From Nageia nagi (lineage: Eukaryota > Pinophyta): a stretch of DNA of 64,000 nt. Where the stretch lies: the NCBI GenBank assembly GCA_050084985.1, contig JBITNC010000001.1:200446001-200510000 (forward strand). The letters run 5' to 3'. Shown piece by piece: positions 22,904 to 34,401 of this stretch. Under the pieces are notes generated by a model. The model was not told where the DNA came from. It made no database searches and saw only the letters and a program-made list of their open reading frames with translations. Position 1 is the first letter of the stretch; every line of letters starts with the position of its first letter. The translations under genes and the position numbers were made by a program.

Positions 22904-25808
22904 ATGTCTCACCTTTTTATATCTGAATGGATTATTGACTCTAGTTCTACTAATCACCTATGCTTTGAAAAAAAAATATTTGAGAACTTTCATGAGTATA
23001 AAAAGGATGTAGTTGTGATAGGTGATAACTCTACCCTTCAAGTCCAAGGAATTGAGAGTGTGCTGATTCACAAAAAGATTCTTGAAAATATTCTCTATGT
23101 TTCTAAGCTTAGGATGAACCTTTTCTTCATGATGCAAGTTGCTAGAAAAGGATACTCTTTTAAGCTTGACTCTCAATCCTAATGCATTAACAAAGGACTT
23201 ACCCCTTTGGTTAAAGGATCAGTAAAAGATAACCTCTACATTATGGATCAAGTTCCATTAAAGATGTGTCTTTCTTCTAGTGTGTATTTTAAAGATAATC
23301 TTTAGCACCATCATTTAGGGTACCTTAACTATAAGAGTATTCAAATCATGAAAGACTAAGAACTTATGGAAGGTTTACCTTTAATTTCTCCTTCGATTGG
23401 TCTATGCAAAAAGTGCATTCTTGGTAAGATACATAGATAGAAGTTTGAAAAAAATAAGATAATAAGAGCATCTCAACCTCTTCAACTTGTGCATTTAGAT
23501 TTGATGGGTCCATTTCAGATTAAGTCACTTAGAGGAGCATCTTACATTTTGACCTTCATTGATAACATTAGTAGGATGACCTTTGGGTATTTATTTGAGC
23601 ACAAATACCAAACATTTGAGAGTTTTAAAGTGTTTAAGGCCTTTGTTGAGAATCAAACTAACCTTAAAATCAAAATGTTGAGATTAGATAATAGAAAAGA
23701 ATATAATAGTAATGAGTTCAATGACTATTGTGCTAAGTATGTAATTAAGAGGCAATTTACAATTCCATACTCTTTAGTAGAATGATGTTATCGAAAGAAA
23801 AAATAGAATAATTATGGAGATAGCTAGATGCATGTTAGGTAATCTTTTTAAATTTTTGTGGGATGAAGTTGTGAGCATTGCTATTTACACCTTGAATAGG
23901 TGCCCTACAAAAGTAGTTCAAAGTAAAACTCCTTTTGAAGATTGGTTAAGAAGAAAACCTAACATTTCTCACTTTAGGGTGTTTGGTTGTGAAGCATTCT
24001 CCTACATTATTTTTGAGAAAAGGAAGAAGTTGGACATAAGAGCTGAAAAATACATCTTTATGAGTTATGATAGTTAGCATAGAGGCTATAGGCTCTACTC
24101 TCCAATATAAAAAGTAGTGTTTATTTTAAGGGATGTAAAGTTCAATGAACTTCCTAAAGAATTTACTTTTAATGAGGATGTTGATGATCCAAAGGACTCT
24201 TCATTTGCTCTTAGCTGGTTGGATATTGATGTAGTTAAATCATTTTAGGAATAAAATTCTCTAACATAAAGGGTAACAAGGAGCATGACATTGAATAAAT
24301 TCTTAATTACCAAGATTGACAACAAGCATGAGCCCTTAACCTTTAAAGAAGCTTCTAAGCATGAGTGCTAGATGGAAGCCATGAAAGTGGAGTATGAGGT
24401 GCTTATGAAAAATAAAACTTGAGACTTGGTTCCTTATCCTAGTGAAAAGAATGTGATTGGTAATAAGTGGATCGATAAGGTCAAATTTAATTCAATTGGA
24501 GATATTAAGAAATACAAAGCAAGGTTAGTAGCTAAAGGTTTTTTTCAAAAATACAATGTAGATTATGAGGAAACCTTTGCTCCCATGGCAAAGATGCCTA
24601 CTGTGAGAGTTATTCTTACTCTTTTTACAGCTTAAGAATGGAAAATTTTTCAACTTGACATGAAGAGTGCATTTTTCAATGGTGATTTAGATGTGAAAAT
24701 CTTCATGAATCAACCAAAAGGGTTTATTATGGAAGGTAAAGAGTCCTTTGTGTGCAAACTAAAGAAGCCATTATATGGACTTAAGCAAGCACCTTGGCTT
24801 GGTATAGAAGTTTTTAGGGTACTTTTTAAACATTGGATTCTCTAAATGTTTTTTGACTTCGATCTATATGTGCTCAATCAAGGTAAAGACATGTTCTTCA
24901 TTCTCTTTTATGTGGATGATCTTTTGATAACTAGGAATAATGATGAAATCATTCAAGAGTGCATATCCAAACTTAAGATAATATTTGAAATGACTAATCT
25001 TGGTCTCTTACACTACTATCTTGGAATGCAAATGTATCAATACAAGGATTGTACTTACCTTAATCAATCTAAGTATATATCAAACATCTTGGAAAAGTTT
25101 GGAATGGAGAAGTGCAAATATGCTATGATTCTAATCTCTCCTGAAATTACTATTTCTTTGAGCTCCAACTCTTAGTTAGTTGATGCTATAGCTTACAGCT
25201 AATTAATTGGTAGTCTTTTATATTTGATTATATCTAGGCCAGATATTACCTTTGCAATGAATCTGATGGCATGATTCATACAGAAACCTTATGTTGAGCA
25301 TCTAAATATTGTTAAAAAAATCTTGAGGTATGTTGTAGAGATTAAGGATCTTGCTCTCAAATATTCCAAGTTACCTTCATTTGTTCTCTCTAGATTCTCA
25401 GATTATAACTATGGAAGAGATAGAGATTATAAGAAGTCAACCTCTACATATATGTTTAGCATTGGTTTAAGTGCTATCTCTTGGGATTCTAAAAAGCAAC
25501 CTATTATTTCTCTTTTCACCATAGAAGCCAAATATCATGTCATGTCTATTGCGAAGAAAGCCATTTGAATAAGGCATATTTTGAAAGAAATTAGGTATGA
25601 GCAAGGTGACTCATATTTGATCTATTTATATAATCAATTGTCCATTTCTTTAGTTAAGAATCTTATATTCTATCAAAGAATAAAATATATAAAAATCCAT
25701 ATCCATTTTATCAGGGAGAAGGTTCTTCATGGCATCATACACCTAGAGTATTATCCATTCACCTTGAACTTTGTTGATTTGTTCACCAAGCCCCTCCTAA
25801 AATCTTAG
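22904..25808 (+). pseudogene. Copia pol remnant (protease, integrase, RT, RNase H)
   Basis: The protease box is DSSSTNHL (22937-22960), with the Gly of DSGA changed to Ser. The pre-integrase zinc motif shows H-H (23308-23313) and CKKC (23404-23415). Integrase is open at 23489-23785 (HLDLMGPF, TFIDNISRMTFGYLFEHKYQ) and shifts frame where the catalytic Glu segment should follow. RT runs through [34 protein letters not shown] and KPLYGLKQAPW to FYVDDLLIT (YVDD codons 24909-24920). RNase H ends in SAISWDSKKQPIISLFTIEA and a terminal FVDLFTKPLLKS. At least six stops break the chain, so it is not functional. Confidence 0.9.
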
Positions 25809-26620
25809 TTCTATAAGCTTAAAAATGCTATTAGGTTAGTGAAGTTTCCCTCAAGGGGAAGTGAAGTTGAATTCTTATGTTGAATTTATGTTTGTGATGA
25901 TAATTTTACCCCTAAGAGGATTTTGTGCTGTATAGTGTTGATTTTGTTGTACACCTTCATGGTAAGTTCACTCTGCATGAGGAATTTATTACACAAATTG
26001 GTCAATCTAGCATTTTTCAATTATCCATGTGTGAGGAACTCATATGTGCATACTCTATTTTTGGTCAATCTAGCATTATTCAGTTATCTATATGAAGAAC
26101 TCTTATGTGTCTTTTGGCACTATTCAGTTATCCATATGTGAGGAACTCATGTGTTCTTTCTCTATTTTTTAATGATAATTAACACATGTTTTATATATAG
26201 TATGTGACTATAAGTTTTTAGCATGACATCTTTGTGATGACTTATAAAATATACCATTAATCAATTCATGATGGCATTTGTGTGATTCATCTATCCTTGT
26301 TGATATGAATATGATGCATCTAACTGATGTAGTTATTTGAGCTATTTATGACATGTAGGTTCTTTTGAGATTATAGGTTACTTACCTTAGGCATGTAGGC
26401 TCTTGGAAACTCTTCATGAATTCTAGTTGGATGACTAATTCATATACATTGAAACTAGTTATGGTTAATGATTGTATTTAGCAAAGTAGTGAGTTTCAAA
26501 TTAGATCTTTTTTATTTCACAAATATGTAAAAAGTTCTTATCTCTGCTGTATCTATTTGAAGGAGAACTCTCTTACTTTCTCTTCTTCTTCTCTTTTACT
26601 CGCTCTATCCCAATATTGCA

Positions 26621-26631
26621 TTAAGGGGGAG
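26621..26631 (+). other. polypurine tract of the Copia element
   Basis: TTAAGGGGGAG directly precedes the 3' LTR start TGTTGGAATG. It is the expected primer for plus-strand DNA synthesis. Confidence 0.9.
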
Positions 26632-27125
26632 TGTTGGAATGTATAATGTATTATTGTAAAGGTTTGTATTAAATCTTCTATGTAAGTTCACTAATATTTA
26701 AGGTTATCATTTGATACCTTAAGTATTTAAGTGAATAAAATAATGTAACTTATTCTACACTCCATGTCATGAGCATGCCCCTTAGGTAAAAGGATGTGCA
26801 TGTCATGCTTTTGTACATTGGATAAAAGCATGATCCAAAGAAGGATTTTGGCCTATAAATAGAAGACTCCCTCTTTGTGATCATACATCAATTATGGAGT
26901 AAAGTTATGCTATAAGATAGAAGTGTAAGAGTTAAGATTAGGAGGATTGTAAGAGAGTTGTATTTGTGATTGAAGTAAATATCTAGTTAGTGGATGTAAT
27001 CCTAGTTAGAGGAACCACTTACATCTTGTGTTGTGAGATTACTTTATGAGTTTGTTAGATGTAATTATGAGCTTTCATTTGATCTTGGTTGATTATGAAT
27101 TATCTTGTTAGTGTTAGTTCCTTCA
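26632..27125 (+). repeat. 3' LTR of the plus-strand Copia
   Basis: 494 bp, TGTTGGAATG...GTTCCTTCA, with TATA box at 26854-26861. It is followed by the CTATT target-site copy. Confidence 0.95.
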
Positions 27126-27215
27126 CTATTTACTTCATACCAAGTTTTAAAAGAGGGCTTAATTTATTTGTTTCAAATTATTGAAGACCTCAAATAAGAT
27201 AAATTAAAAAAATCA

Positions 27216-28399
27216 TAACTCCAAATAATCCTACCATTCACCTATTTGCTCTCTACTTTCTATCTAGGAGAAAACAAAATATGAGAATAGAATCATGTGT
27301 GGATGGATGAGGCTTTTATTGTATGCAAATATATACATGAACAAAATATGTTTTATGGAGGCAACCCTTTTGTAGAAGTGAAGAGCTAATTGGCCTATGT
27401 TTTTATAAGCCTTTGCACTTTGTTTCTCATTATCCAACATCCGTTTGCTACAACACACTAATAATGATTATTGTTAGAAACCAAAATCAATGAGCAACTA
27501 TACTTCGATCAAAGTTAATTAAACATATGTTAGAAGTAACATTTATGAGATATAATAGTAAAATATTTATTTTAAAGTATCCTTTTCATATTAAATAGGG
27601 GTGAGAATAAGTTGACATATTTAAAGAAAAAAAAAAAGACATATAACATGAAGTCATGGGTCCAAATTTGTTGCAATGTCCTTCCATCCCTTAATAATAT
27701 TTAAAAAATAAATATTTTTTATTTGAAAGATGAGTATATTAAAATATTAAGGATTAAATTTTTGTTAATTCTTAAAATAAAAAAATAATTCAATATTGTA
27801 AATTTGATTCTTTAGTAGTAGTGATGTTATGGTTGAAGATTTAAAGGTGTATGATGTGACAAAGTCAAGTGAAAAATATGTCTATTTCAACTCCTATATC
27901 AATAATTCTTGTTAAAAAAGTAATCAAGTTTGTTATGTCATATTGAATTTCTTAATTTATATATTCAATGTAAAAAATAAAATTGAGTAATCCCATATGT
28001 TTAGCAAAAGTTATACTTCTTAAAAGTTGGCAATTTTATGAAAATAACATATTTGTAAAATTAAGGTAATTAATAATGTAAAGGATCAAAATAATGAGAA
28101 GAGCAAATCAAAAGGTCAAATTTAAAGGTTACTATAATCTCTAGTGGATGCACAAGTTCTCATCATTATTTTTCATATTTTCCTACAAATTTTAATTTAT
28201 TTGAAAGATATATGCAAAATTATTCAAAGTTGGCAAGAAATTGCAAAAATGCCAAAATCAAAAGTCTAAATTTTTGTTCCAAAGCATTGAAATGAATGAA
28301 AATCAATTATTCATGGATATTTAAGGTTTCTTTTCATATGTACTTACTCATGAAAAACTCAGAAGTGTTTTCAACTTGGAGGAAACTAAGTTGAGCATA
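27216..28399. other. AT-rich spacer between the direct repeats
   Basis: No gene recognised. If the direct repeats were LTRs this would be the element interior, but no primer-binding site or polypurine tract is visible at its edges. Confidence 0.4.
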
Positions 28400-29785
28400 T
28401 GAATCAATTTTTGAGGTCATTTGGGTTTTAGATTTAGTTTTGGACTTGGTATAAAGTTTTTAGTTAAAAAATATTAGTAAGAATCAGAGAAATAATTAGT
28501 AGAAATATCAATATTCAAATGTATAAGTTCTTTAGTATTAACACTCTTGCTAACATTAATATTGGGTTCATGGTTAAAAATATGAAAAATATCATAAACT
28601 CATAATATTTAAAAAAGTATCATATGATCATTTTTTAGGGGCATACCCTTAAGAACTCAAAATATTGAAGCACTTAACTCCTTTATCTCTTAATTATGAT
28701 GACTATGCTTCATATGCACAATGATATGTTCTTTATGATCTATATGTATACATGCTCTTATGATTCATAAGACCATAAGTTTTAAAATTTTAAAAGTTCA
28801 TAAGTTCTCAAGATTCAAAGTTTTTTATGTTCATATGCTCATAATATTCACAAGTTTTAAGGTCATTTATGTTCATATGTTGATAATAATGTTCATAAGT
28901 TCAAGGGTTCTTTATGTTCATATGTTCATAATGTTCACAATTTCAAAGGTTTTCTATATTCATAAGATTCACAAGTTCACATAATTTCAAGGTTATTTAT
29001 GTTCACAAATTTCTAGATAAAAATATTCAATAGGAAAAATCGCATCAAAAGATTAGTGCTACCAGTAATGCTAGCACTAGTAGATTAACTAATAAGATAA
29101 CATATTTTTTAGGATTCTCAAAGGTAATCATAGGAAAGATTCAAAAGTTCAAACTTGAAAATCAAAGAATAATGATGGTTCAAAAAATAGTTATCATGTT
29201 GTAATTGTCTCTTAGTGTGAGTGTTGGGGTTAAGATTCTAGTAAAGATAAATTTACATAGGAAAAGAATTGGGGCATGTCCTCAAGCACCTCAAAGGGAT
29301 TTCTTTCATCTTAGCTTTTTACTTTCAAGTACATTGCTATCATTTCAAAAGTTCAAATAAGATAACAATTGATATTCAAGAGCATAGGAAGGTAATGCAA
29401 GATATGCTTTATTTGGTTGCATGGGATAAAATATTCACCATCATGTGTTGAATTCTTAGTCCATTTTAGAGGATATTGAATGCAAAAATCTCTAAATTTA
29501 CAATATTTTATATTTCAATATGGGGTAGAACACAAGTACTTCATTAGTACTAAAATAGTTTATATGACATAAAATGTAACTCACTATATAAACATTATCA
29601 TAAAAGAGGAGTAAGAGCCTATTGTATAATAGTGATGGTGGTGATGTTGATTCTTATTTATCCATTATTGCATTATCTCTTCAATTTATTTATTGTGTAT
29701 ATATTTACTTCATACCAACTTAAGGAGGGGTTGATTTATTTATTCCAAATTATTGAGGACCTCAAACAAGACAAAATCAAGGAAT
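28400..29785. repeat. direct repeat copy 2 (uninterrupted)
   Basis: Begins TGAATCAATTTTTGAGG like copy 1 and is colinear with it. It lacks both transposons found in copy 1: around 29443 it reads CATCATGTGTTGAATTC, and around 29695 GTGTATATATTTACTTC. Two short open frames at 28760-28984 and 29632-29880 have no domain; the first simply translates the 42-bp minisatellite. Confidence 0.8.
28800..29005. repeat. 42-bp minisatellite in copy 2
   Basis: Units such as TTTATGTTCATATGCTCATA plus ATATTCACAAGTTTTAAGGTCA repeat about four times. In the plus-strand frame they give a 14-residue hydrophobic period (FKVFYVHMLIIFTS, SRVLYVHMFIMFTIS), which I regard as fortuitous. Confidence 0.65.
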
Positions 29786-30451
29786 TCTTTGGTTTAATAA
29801 ATTTTTACTCTTTAGAATTGAATGCTTTGTTTGAATTCTTATTTATCCATTATTGCAAATCACCTTGCTTTTATCCATAAATATGAAGATACAATTTAAA
29901 GTTTCATTATTTGACCTAATTTCCCCATTATAACAAGGAGAAACTACATAATAATATCGATAGTATGTTATGTAGAACACCTTACAACTTCTCAAATTCT
30001 CATATTCATATGTTTTAAAATTAGAGTTGGAAGCATCATTCCTATCTATAGTTGCAAGGAGAGACCAATTATATCTATTAGATAAAATGAAAAAGGTGAA
30101 TCAAGATTAGCCTACTCATATCCTTGAGAAATGAATTACATAGTACCATAAACCTTTTTTACAATATTTGGAGAATCTTGTATACTCTCTAATACTCAAA
30201 TAATAGTTTTAAGATCATAAGGGTAATCATTGGAGTTTGAATTGTAGGCCCATTTAAGAACTCAAAATCCTACTTAGAGTCTAAGTAAACAACCCTAAGT
30301 AATGTCAATCAACCTTTAAAATATTTTCTTTCATATATATCATGATAAGAGCAACTATATCACCATTGATAGTCCTAGCAACTAATACCAAATAAGTCCC
30401 TCCTACCATTGAAAAATTTCAAGCTCCTTCATCTTGATCCTATTATTATTT
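29786..30451. other. AT-rich DNA without recognisable gene
   Basis: No gene or repeat recognised up to the target-site copy of the chromovirus LTR. Minus-strand frames contain short protein-like phrases but nothing I can assign. Confidence 0.4.
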
Positions 30452-30456
30452 ATTTT

Positions 30457-30849
30457 TGTTAGGATCCCATATCCTAACATTTACTTAGATTATATAAGTT
30501 AATTAATTAGATTATAAAATTATATTAAAATATAAGGTGGATTGATATATTTGTAAGGTGAATCAAAATTTTGTATTAAATAACTTATTAGGGTTAGTGT
30601 ACGTGGACTATAAATATGTGTAGGAGAGGAATATATATTATCTTGGAAAATATATTATTTTGAGTTGTAACGAGATAGCCCTATCAAAGTGACCCATAAT
30701 TCGGTTTGCTATCAGTAAATTTTCTTTATTATTATCTTTCTTCTATTTTGATTTGCATTGATTTTCTATTGTCATTTCAAATTTGTATTATCTTGTATTT
30801 CTTTATTATTAGGCTCAAATCTCATTTAGGATATTGTGGGTTCCTAACA
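30457..30849 (+). repeat. 5' LTR of the chromovirus
   Basis: TGTTAGGATCCCATATCCTA...GGGTTCCTAACA, 393 bp, with TATA-like CTATAAATATG near 30609. It is similar along its whole length to 57323-57715. Confidence 0.85.
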
Positions 30850-30866
30850 TTAAGTATCAAAGCTCT
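30850..30866 (+). other. primer-binding site, decayed
   Basis: TTAAGTATCAAAGCTCT right after the LTR resembles TTGGTATCAGAGC, the initiator tRNA-Met primer site, with three or four substitutions. It fixes the element orientation. Confidence 0.7.
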
Positions 30867-31453
30867 AATTTTGACAACTATGGGTAGATTGAAAACTATG
30901 ATTTATCTATTTTCAACTAAGACTATACTGAAATTTCTCCAAAACTCTAAGATCATACCAAGTTGGAAACCTAGAATTTTCCCATTTTATAGCTAAAAAT
31001 CTACCAAAATTTCACTAAAAATCCATAATCCCCCCCCCACCATTATTCATGATACTTTTCTCCATTGCACCATTTCTCTATCGAGCCATTATAGTCAACC
31101 ATCCCCTCACTACATATCAACCTTCAAACTGCAACCGACTTCCACTTCTTAAAAATCCTTTTCTTTTTGGAACCTTGGTTTTCTACACCACAAAATAGTT
31201 AATTCCAAAATGGGTAAAATTTTTTGAGGCTATTATCTTTCAAACTATGAGGAATTAGTTGATTCTAATAAAGCCCCTTTATTACCTATGGTAATGATTT
31301 TTTAGAAAAAGAAAATTCTAAAAAATCATTATTTTGAGACCTATCCCATTATGATTATTTTTCATGCTAATCATTTTGATATATAGCATCCATATACTTT
31401 TTCAGTTTCCAAAAATAATAGTTTTTAAAAATAGCATTTTTCATAAATAATAA

Positions 31454-31807
31454 GATGGTTGATAGAAGAAGATCCTTGGATATGGACAAAGTATCTCATA
31501 GAGTGGACTACATGGTGGAACTACTCAGTGATATTCACCTCCCAAATACCCTTGATGAGATCAAAAATTCAATGGAAGCTATAACTTCCAGTTATGATTT
31601 CTTTGATAAAAATTTGCAACTCCTTCAATAAGATATAATCACTAACACATCATCAACTTCAAGCAAATCGAATGTAGCTAAATTCCACATACAACTAAAC
31701 TAGATTTTTCAAAATTTAATGATCTCATTAGCTGAATGTATTGAGAAAAATAATATTTCTCCTTGAATCAGATACCTAAGGCATAAAAGGTCAACCTCAT
31801 CTCCTTT
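31454..31807 (+). pseudogene. chromovirus gag N-terminus, interrupted
   Basis: Starts MVDRRRSLDMDKVSHRVDYM and continues through an amphipathic segment to FFDKNLQLLQ, then stops and frame changes. The position after the primer-binding site and the charged helical character fit a chromoviral gag. Homology ends where a CACTA-like end begins at 31808. The remainder of gag was not recognised elsewhere. Confidence 0.55.
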
Positions 31808-32110
31808 CACTACTATAAATTGATGAATTTGCATCCTCTTTTTCATCCAAATCCTTTGTTATTTTATTATTTTATTTTTTTCACTAAAATTTGATGCAAA
31901 TTCCAACACAAATAACATATCATATTTTACATTGATTTTTTATTCTTTTTTGTATAAATTTTTGCATCAAGTTTTTACATCCTTTAAGTCTATTTTTGTA
32001 TCAGATTGCATCAAAAACTTCATCTTATGGTGTATTTTTTTACATCAATTTTTTTTAGCTTTTTACATCCTCTATGATTGGTGTTACATCATTTTTTGAG
32101 TCCAAAACTA
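31808..32110 (+). repeat. CACTA-like transposon end with subterminal repeats
   Basis: CACTACTATAAATTGATG starts exactly where the gag remnant ends, preceded by TTT as a possible 3-bp target copy. The next 300 bp hold about nine copies of TTTGCATC, TTTACATC or their complements, the layout of CACTA (En/Spm) subterminal regions. Similar words reappear at 36739-36775, but the matching right end TAGTAGTG was not found. Confidence 0.45.
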
Positions 32111-32159
32111 ATTGGTTTTGTTAAAAAATTAAAAACAAAAAAAATTATTTTTAATATTT

Positions 32160-32560
32160 AATATTTAATTTTTATTTTCATTAATACACCAATAATATGC
32201 CAAAATAATACACCAATACTAAATAAATAATACACCAATATTACACCAATAATATACCAAAAATATACAAATAATATGCTAAAATAATATGCCAAAGTAA
32301 TACATCAATAATATGCCAAAATAATATGCCAATAATACATCAAAATATGCTAAAAAATTATATACATCAAAATAATGGTAACATCTACATCAAAATAAGC
32401 CAAAATGATATACATATAGATGTTTAAATATGTCAAAATGATATATATCTATATATCAAAATATGCTAAAATGATATATGCATCTGTATCAATACATCCA
32501 CATCATATTTAATATATCAAAAATGATAAAATAGTATTCGCATCATGAGTACATAGTACT
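32160..32560. repeat. low-complexity repeat of CCAAAATAATATG words
   Basis: Irregular units of about 20-24 bp (CCAATAATATGCCAAAATAA, ACATCAAAATATGCTAAAAT) run through this AT-rich stretch next to the 3' end of the gene relic. Confidence 0.6.
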
Positions 32561-34401
32561 AGCCCTCAATATCAACTTTCTTGCTAGATGACTCAATTCT
32601 TAAAGAGCCACCACCTAACTCACTACATGAGCCACTACCTCAGTGGTCACTACCTAAGCCACCACTTGACTCACTACATGAGCCATTACCTAAGCTACTA
32701 TGATGACTAGGTACTATCTTGCTAGGTGTTGGCTCATTACCATCATCAAACAAATCATTAAAATTTACACCCTCCTACAATGCAACCTAGCCCTATGATG
32801 CACCCCCCAATAATGTAGTACTCACCTACAAATATTAAGAAAATAAATGTTATTGTATGTACAATCACACTTACAAAAACTATGCATCACCTACAAGAAA
32901 TTCATATGCCTTTGTTAATTAAAATAATTGTAATTACTTACACCAACATTCAACCTATCCCTAAGGCTCAATACCAATATGTGATGTAATATTATCATTC
33001 GTTATCATCAAGAATTGATTTAAAACTCTCAACTACAAAAAAAATTAACTAGTACTATATTAAAAATCATTTATCTATTCATTTTCAAAAATTAAATATC
33101 ATTGAAAATCACATGCAATAAATGTGCTTATGAATTAGATATCCACAAACTTTCCCCTCTACTTCTTTCCTGATGCATCATATTACATCTCAGTTTGGCA
33201 AGTTGAAACTTTATCACTTTTTCTTGCAATGTCTCCAAGCCTTCCACTTTCCTTTTATCCACCTTAGCTACTTTCTTTAGTAGCATCTTCCAAACCTTTT
33301 TATGAAATAATTAATTAGTATTATGTTAAAAAAATCAATCAATCGGGTTCAAATATTAAATATCAATGATAATATTCCATACCTTTGTATGGATGTAAAT
33401 TGGTTTTATTGCTAAGTTTCTTTGGTGAGGGTGAAGTTTCATCACTTTTCATCTCACATGATCTCTAACCCTTTTGAGATTCAACCCTTCCCATTGGAGC
33501 ATTTTCTTCTCTCTCCACCCTTCACCAAATTCATGTTTTAGATTTGTTATGATTCTCTTTTTTGCTAAAAAAACATAAATTATAAAAAACTAGTTTTAGT
33601 GTCTTGAAATATTAAATTAAAAAAGCTAAATATACATACCAAAAAATGACTCAAATAATAATAAAAAATACATACCAAAATTATCTTACTTCTTACATGA
33701 CTTATCAAAGGTTTTTGCAAATTCTACTACTGGAGCATTCTTGGGTGATTTGCAAAAAAGTAAACCTAAAAAATAGTTGAAAGCATGTTAGTAAATTAAT
33801 ATAATTATAATATGTAAATTTATATTTTTTAAACATAAACTATTACCATTTTCATCTTTCAATACCTCTCCTTTCAACTTCACAAAAAATTGAAGATTTT
33901 TTGGGGCCTTAAGCCATCGTCAACCTAGATTATTGATTTACCAACTCTAAAAATACATATATTGCATGGATCACAACATAATATGCTTAAAAATATAAAT
34001 TAAAATAACTTTTAATTACTTATTAATAAATTAACTAATTATAAAGAATTACCTGAAGGAACGATGCGTATCTCTGTAGTGTGGTAACACCACCTGTTCC
34101 TATAGCCTTCTCACCCCTAAACATTGTCATTAATTCATCAATGCTAAACATATGTTTACCAACATATATAACTCCCTTTAACCTCTTTTTATATTCAAAA
34201 AATTAAATAAATAAGTGATTACATGTCCTACTTAATGAAAAATATATAGTACTATTGGATCCTATGTTGATATTACATAATACATACAGATACTTACAAG
34301 TGCTTTTTTTTTGTAATTTCATCTATCTCTTTTTTTGTAACCTTTTATTTTGATTTATTTCTCTTATCTTTATCTTTTTCACCCTTATTTTCACATCCCA
34401 T
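32559..34401 (-). pseudogene. seven-exon gene relic of unknown family
   Basis: Minus-strand exons can be drawn at 34298-34401, 34053-34184, 33847-33946, 33697-33765, 33383-33564, ~33150-33295 and 32559-32825. Most are bounded by good GT/AG sites (GTAAGT at 34297, TTTTTTAG at 33766, TTTGTAG at 32826). The product has a Lys-rich start, the cleanest exon KGVIYVGKHMFSIDELMTMF through TLQRYASFLQ, a middle FVKLKGEVLKDENGLLFCKS, a coiled coil (VEGLETLQEKVIKFQLAKL), and a Ser/Gly-rich tail ending in TAG at 32559. A few stops and one frame shift remain. I do not recognise the family; its place beside a CACTA-like end suggests a transposon-borne second gene. Confidence 0.55.

Larger units (their letters stand above)
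18450..27125 (+). mobile_element. Ty1-Copia retrotransposon, complete but decayed
   Basis: All structural parts are present: 5' LTR 18450-18944, primer-binding site 18948-18959, a 3-kb leader, gag, protease, integrase, RT, RNase H, polypurine tract 26621-26631 and 3' LTR 26632-27125. Identical five-base flanks CTATT at 18445-18449 and 27126-27130 are the target-site duplication. By eye the LTRs differ at roughly 50-55 of 495 positions (about 11%), so the insertion is old. At 8.7 kb it is longer than a typical ~5 kb Copia element because of the long leader. Confidence 0.95.
15267..27215. repeat. direct repeat copy 1 (interrupted)
   Basis: This copy matches the segment at 28400-29785 in three pieces: 15267-16330, 18186-18449 and 27126-27215. 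The intervening bases are two transposon insertions. Without them the copy is about 1.4 kb, similar to copy 2. Both copies begin TGAATCAATTTTTGAGG. The pair could be a segmental duplication or the LTRs of a further element, but I found no primer-binding site, polypurine tract or convincing CA ends. Confidence 0.8.

Noticed and set aside
22541-22957. Minus-strand open frame of 138 codons
   Set aside because: Shadow of the plus-strand Copia gag; the hydrophobic Ile/Val string arises from the reverse of Asn/Lys codons.
28760-28984. 74-codon frame with repeated VHML peptides
   Set aside because: Direct translation of the 42-bp minisatellite; the equivalent array in copy 1 is not kept open.
29786-30451. 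Possible minus-strand gene
   Set aside because: Short protein-like phrases occur but no conserved motif, splice site series or family match could be supported.
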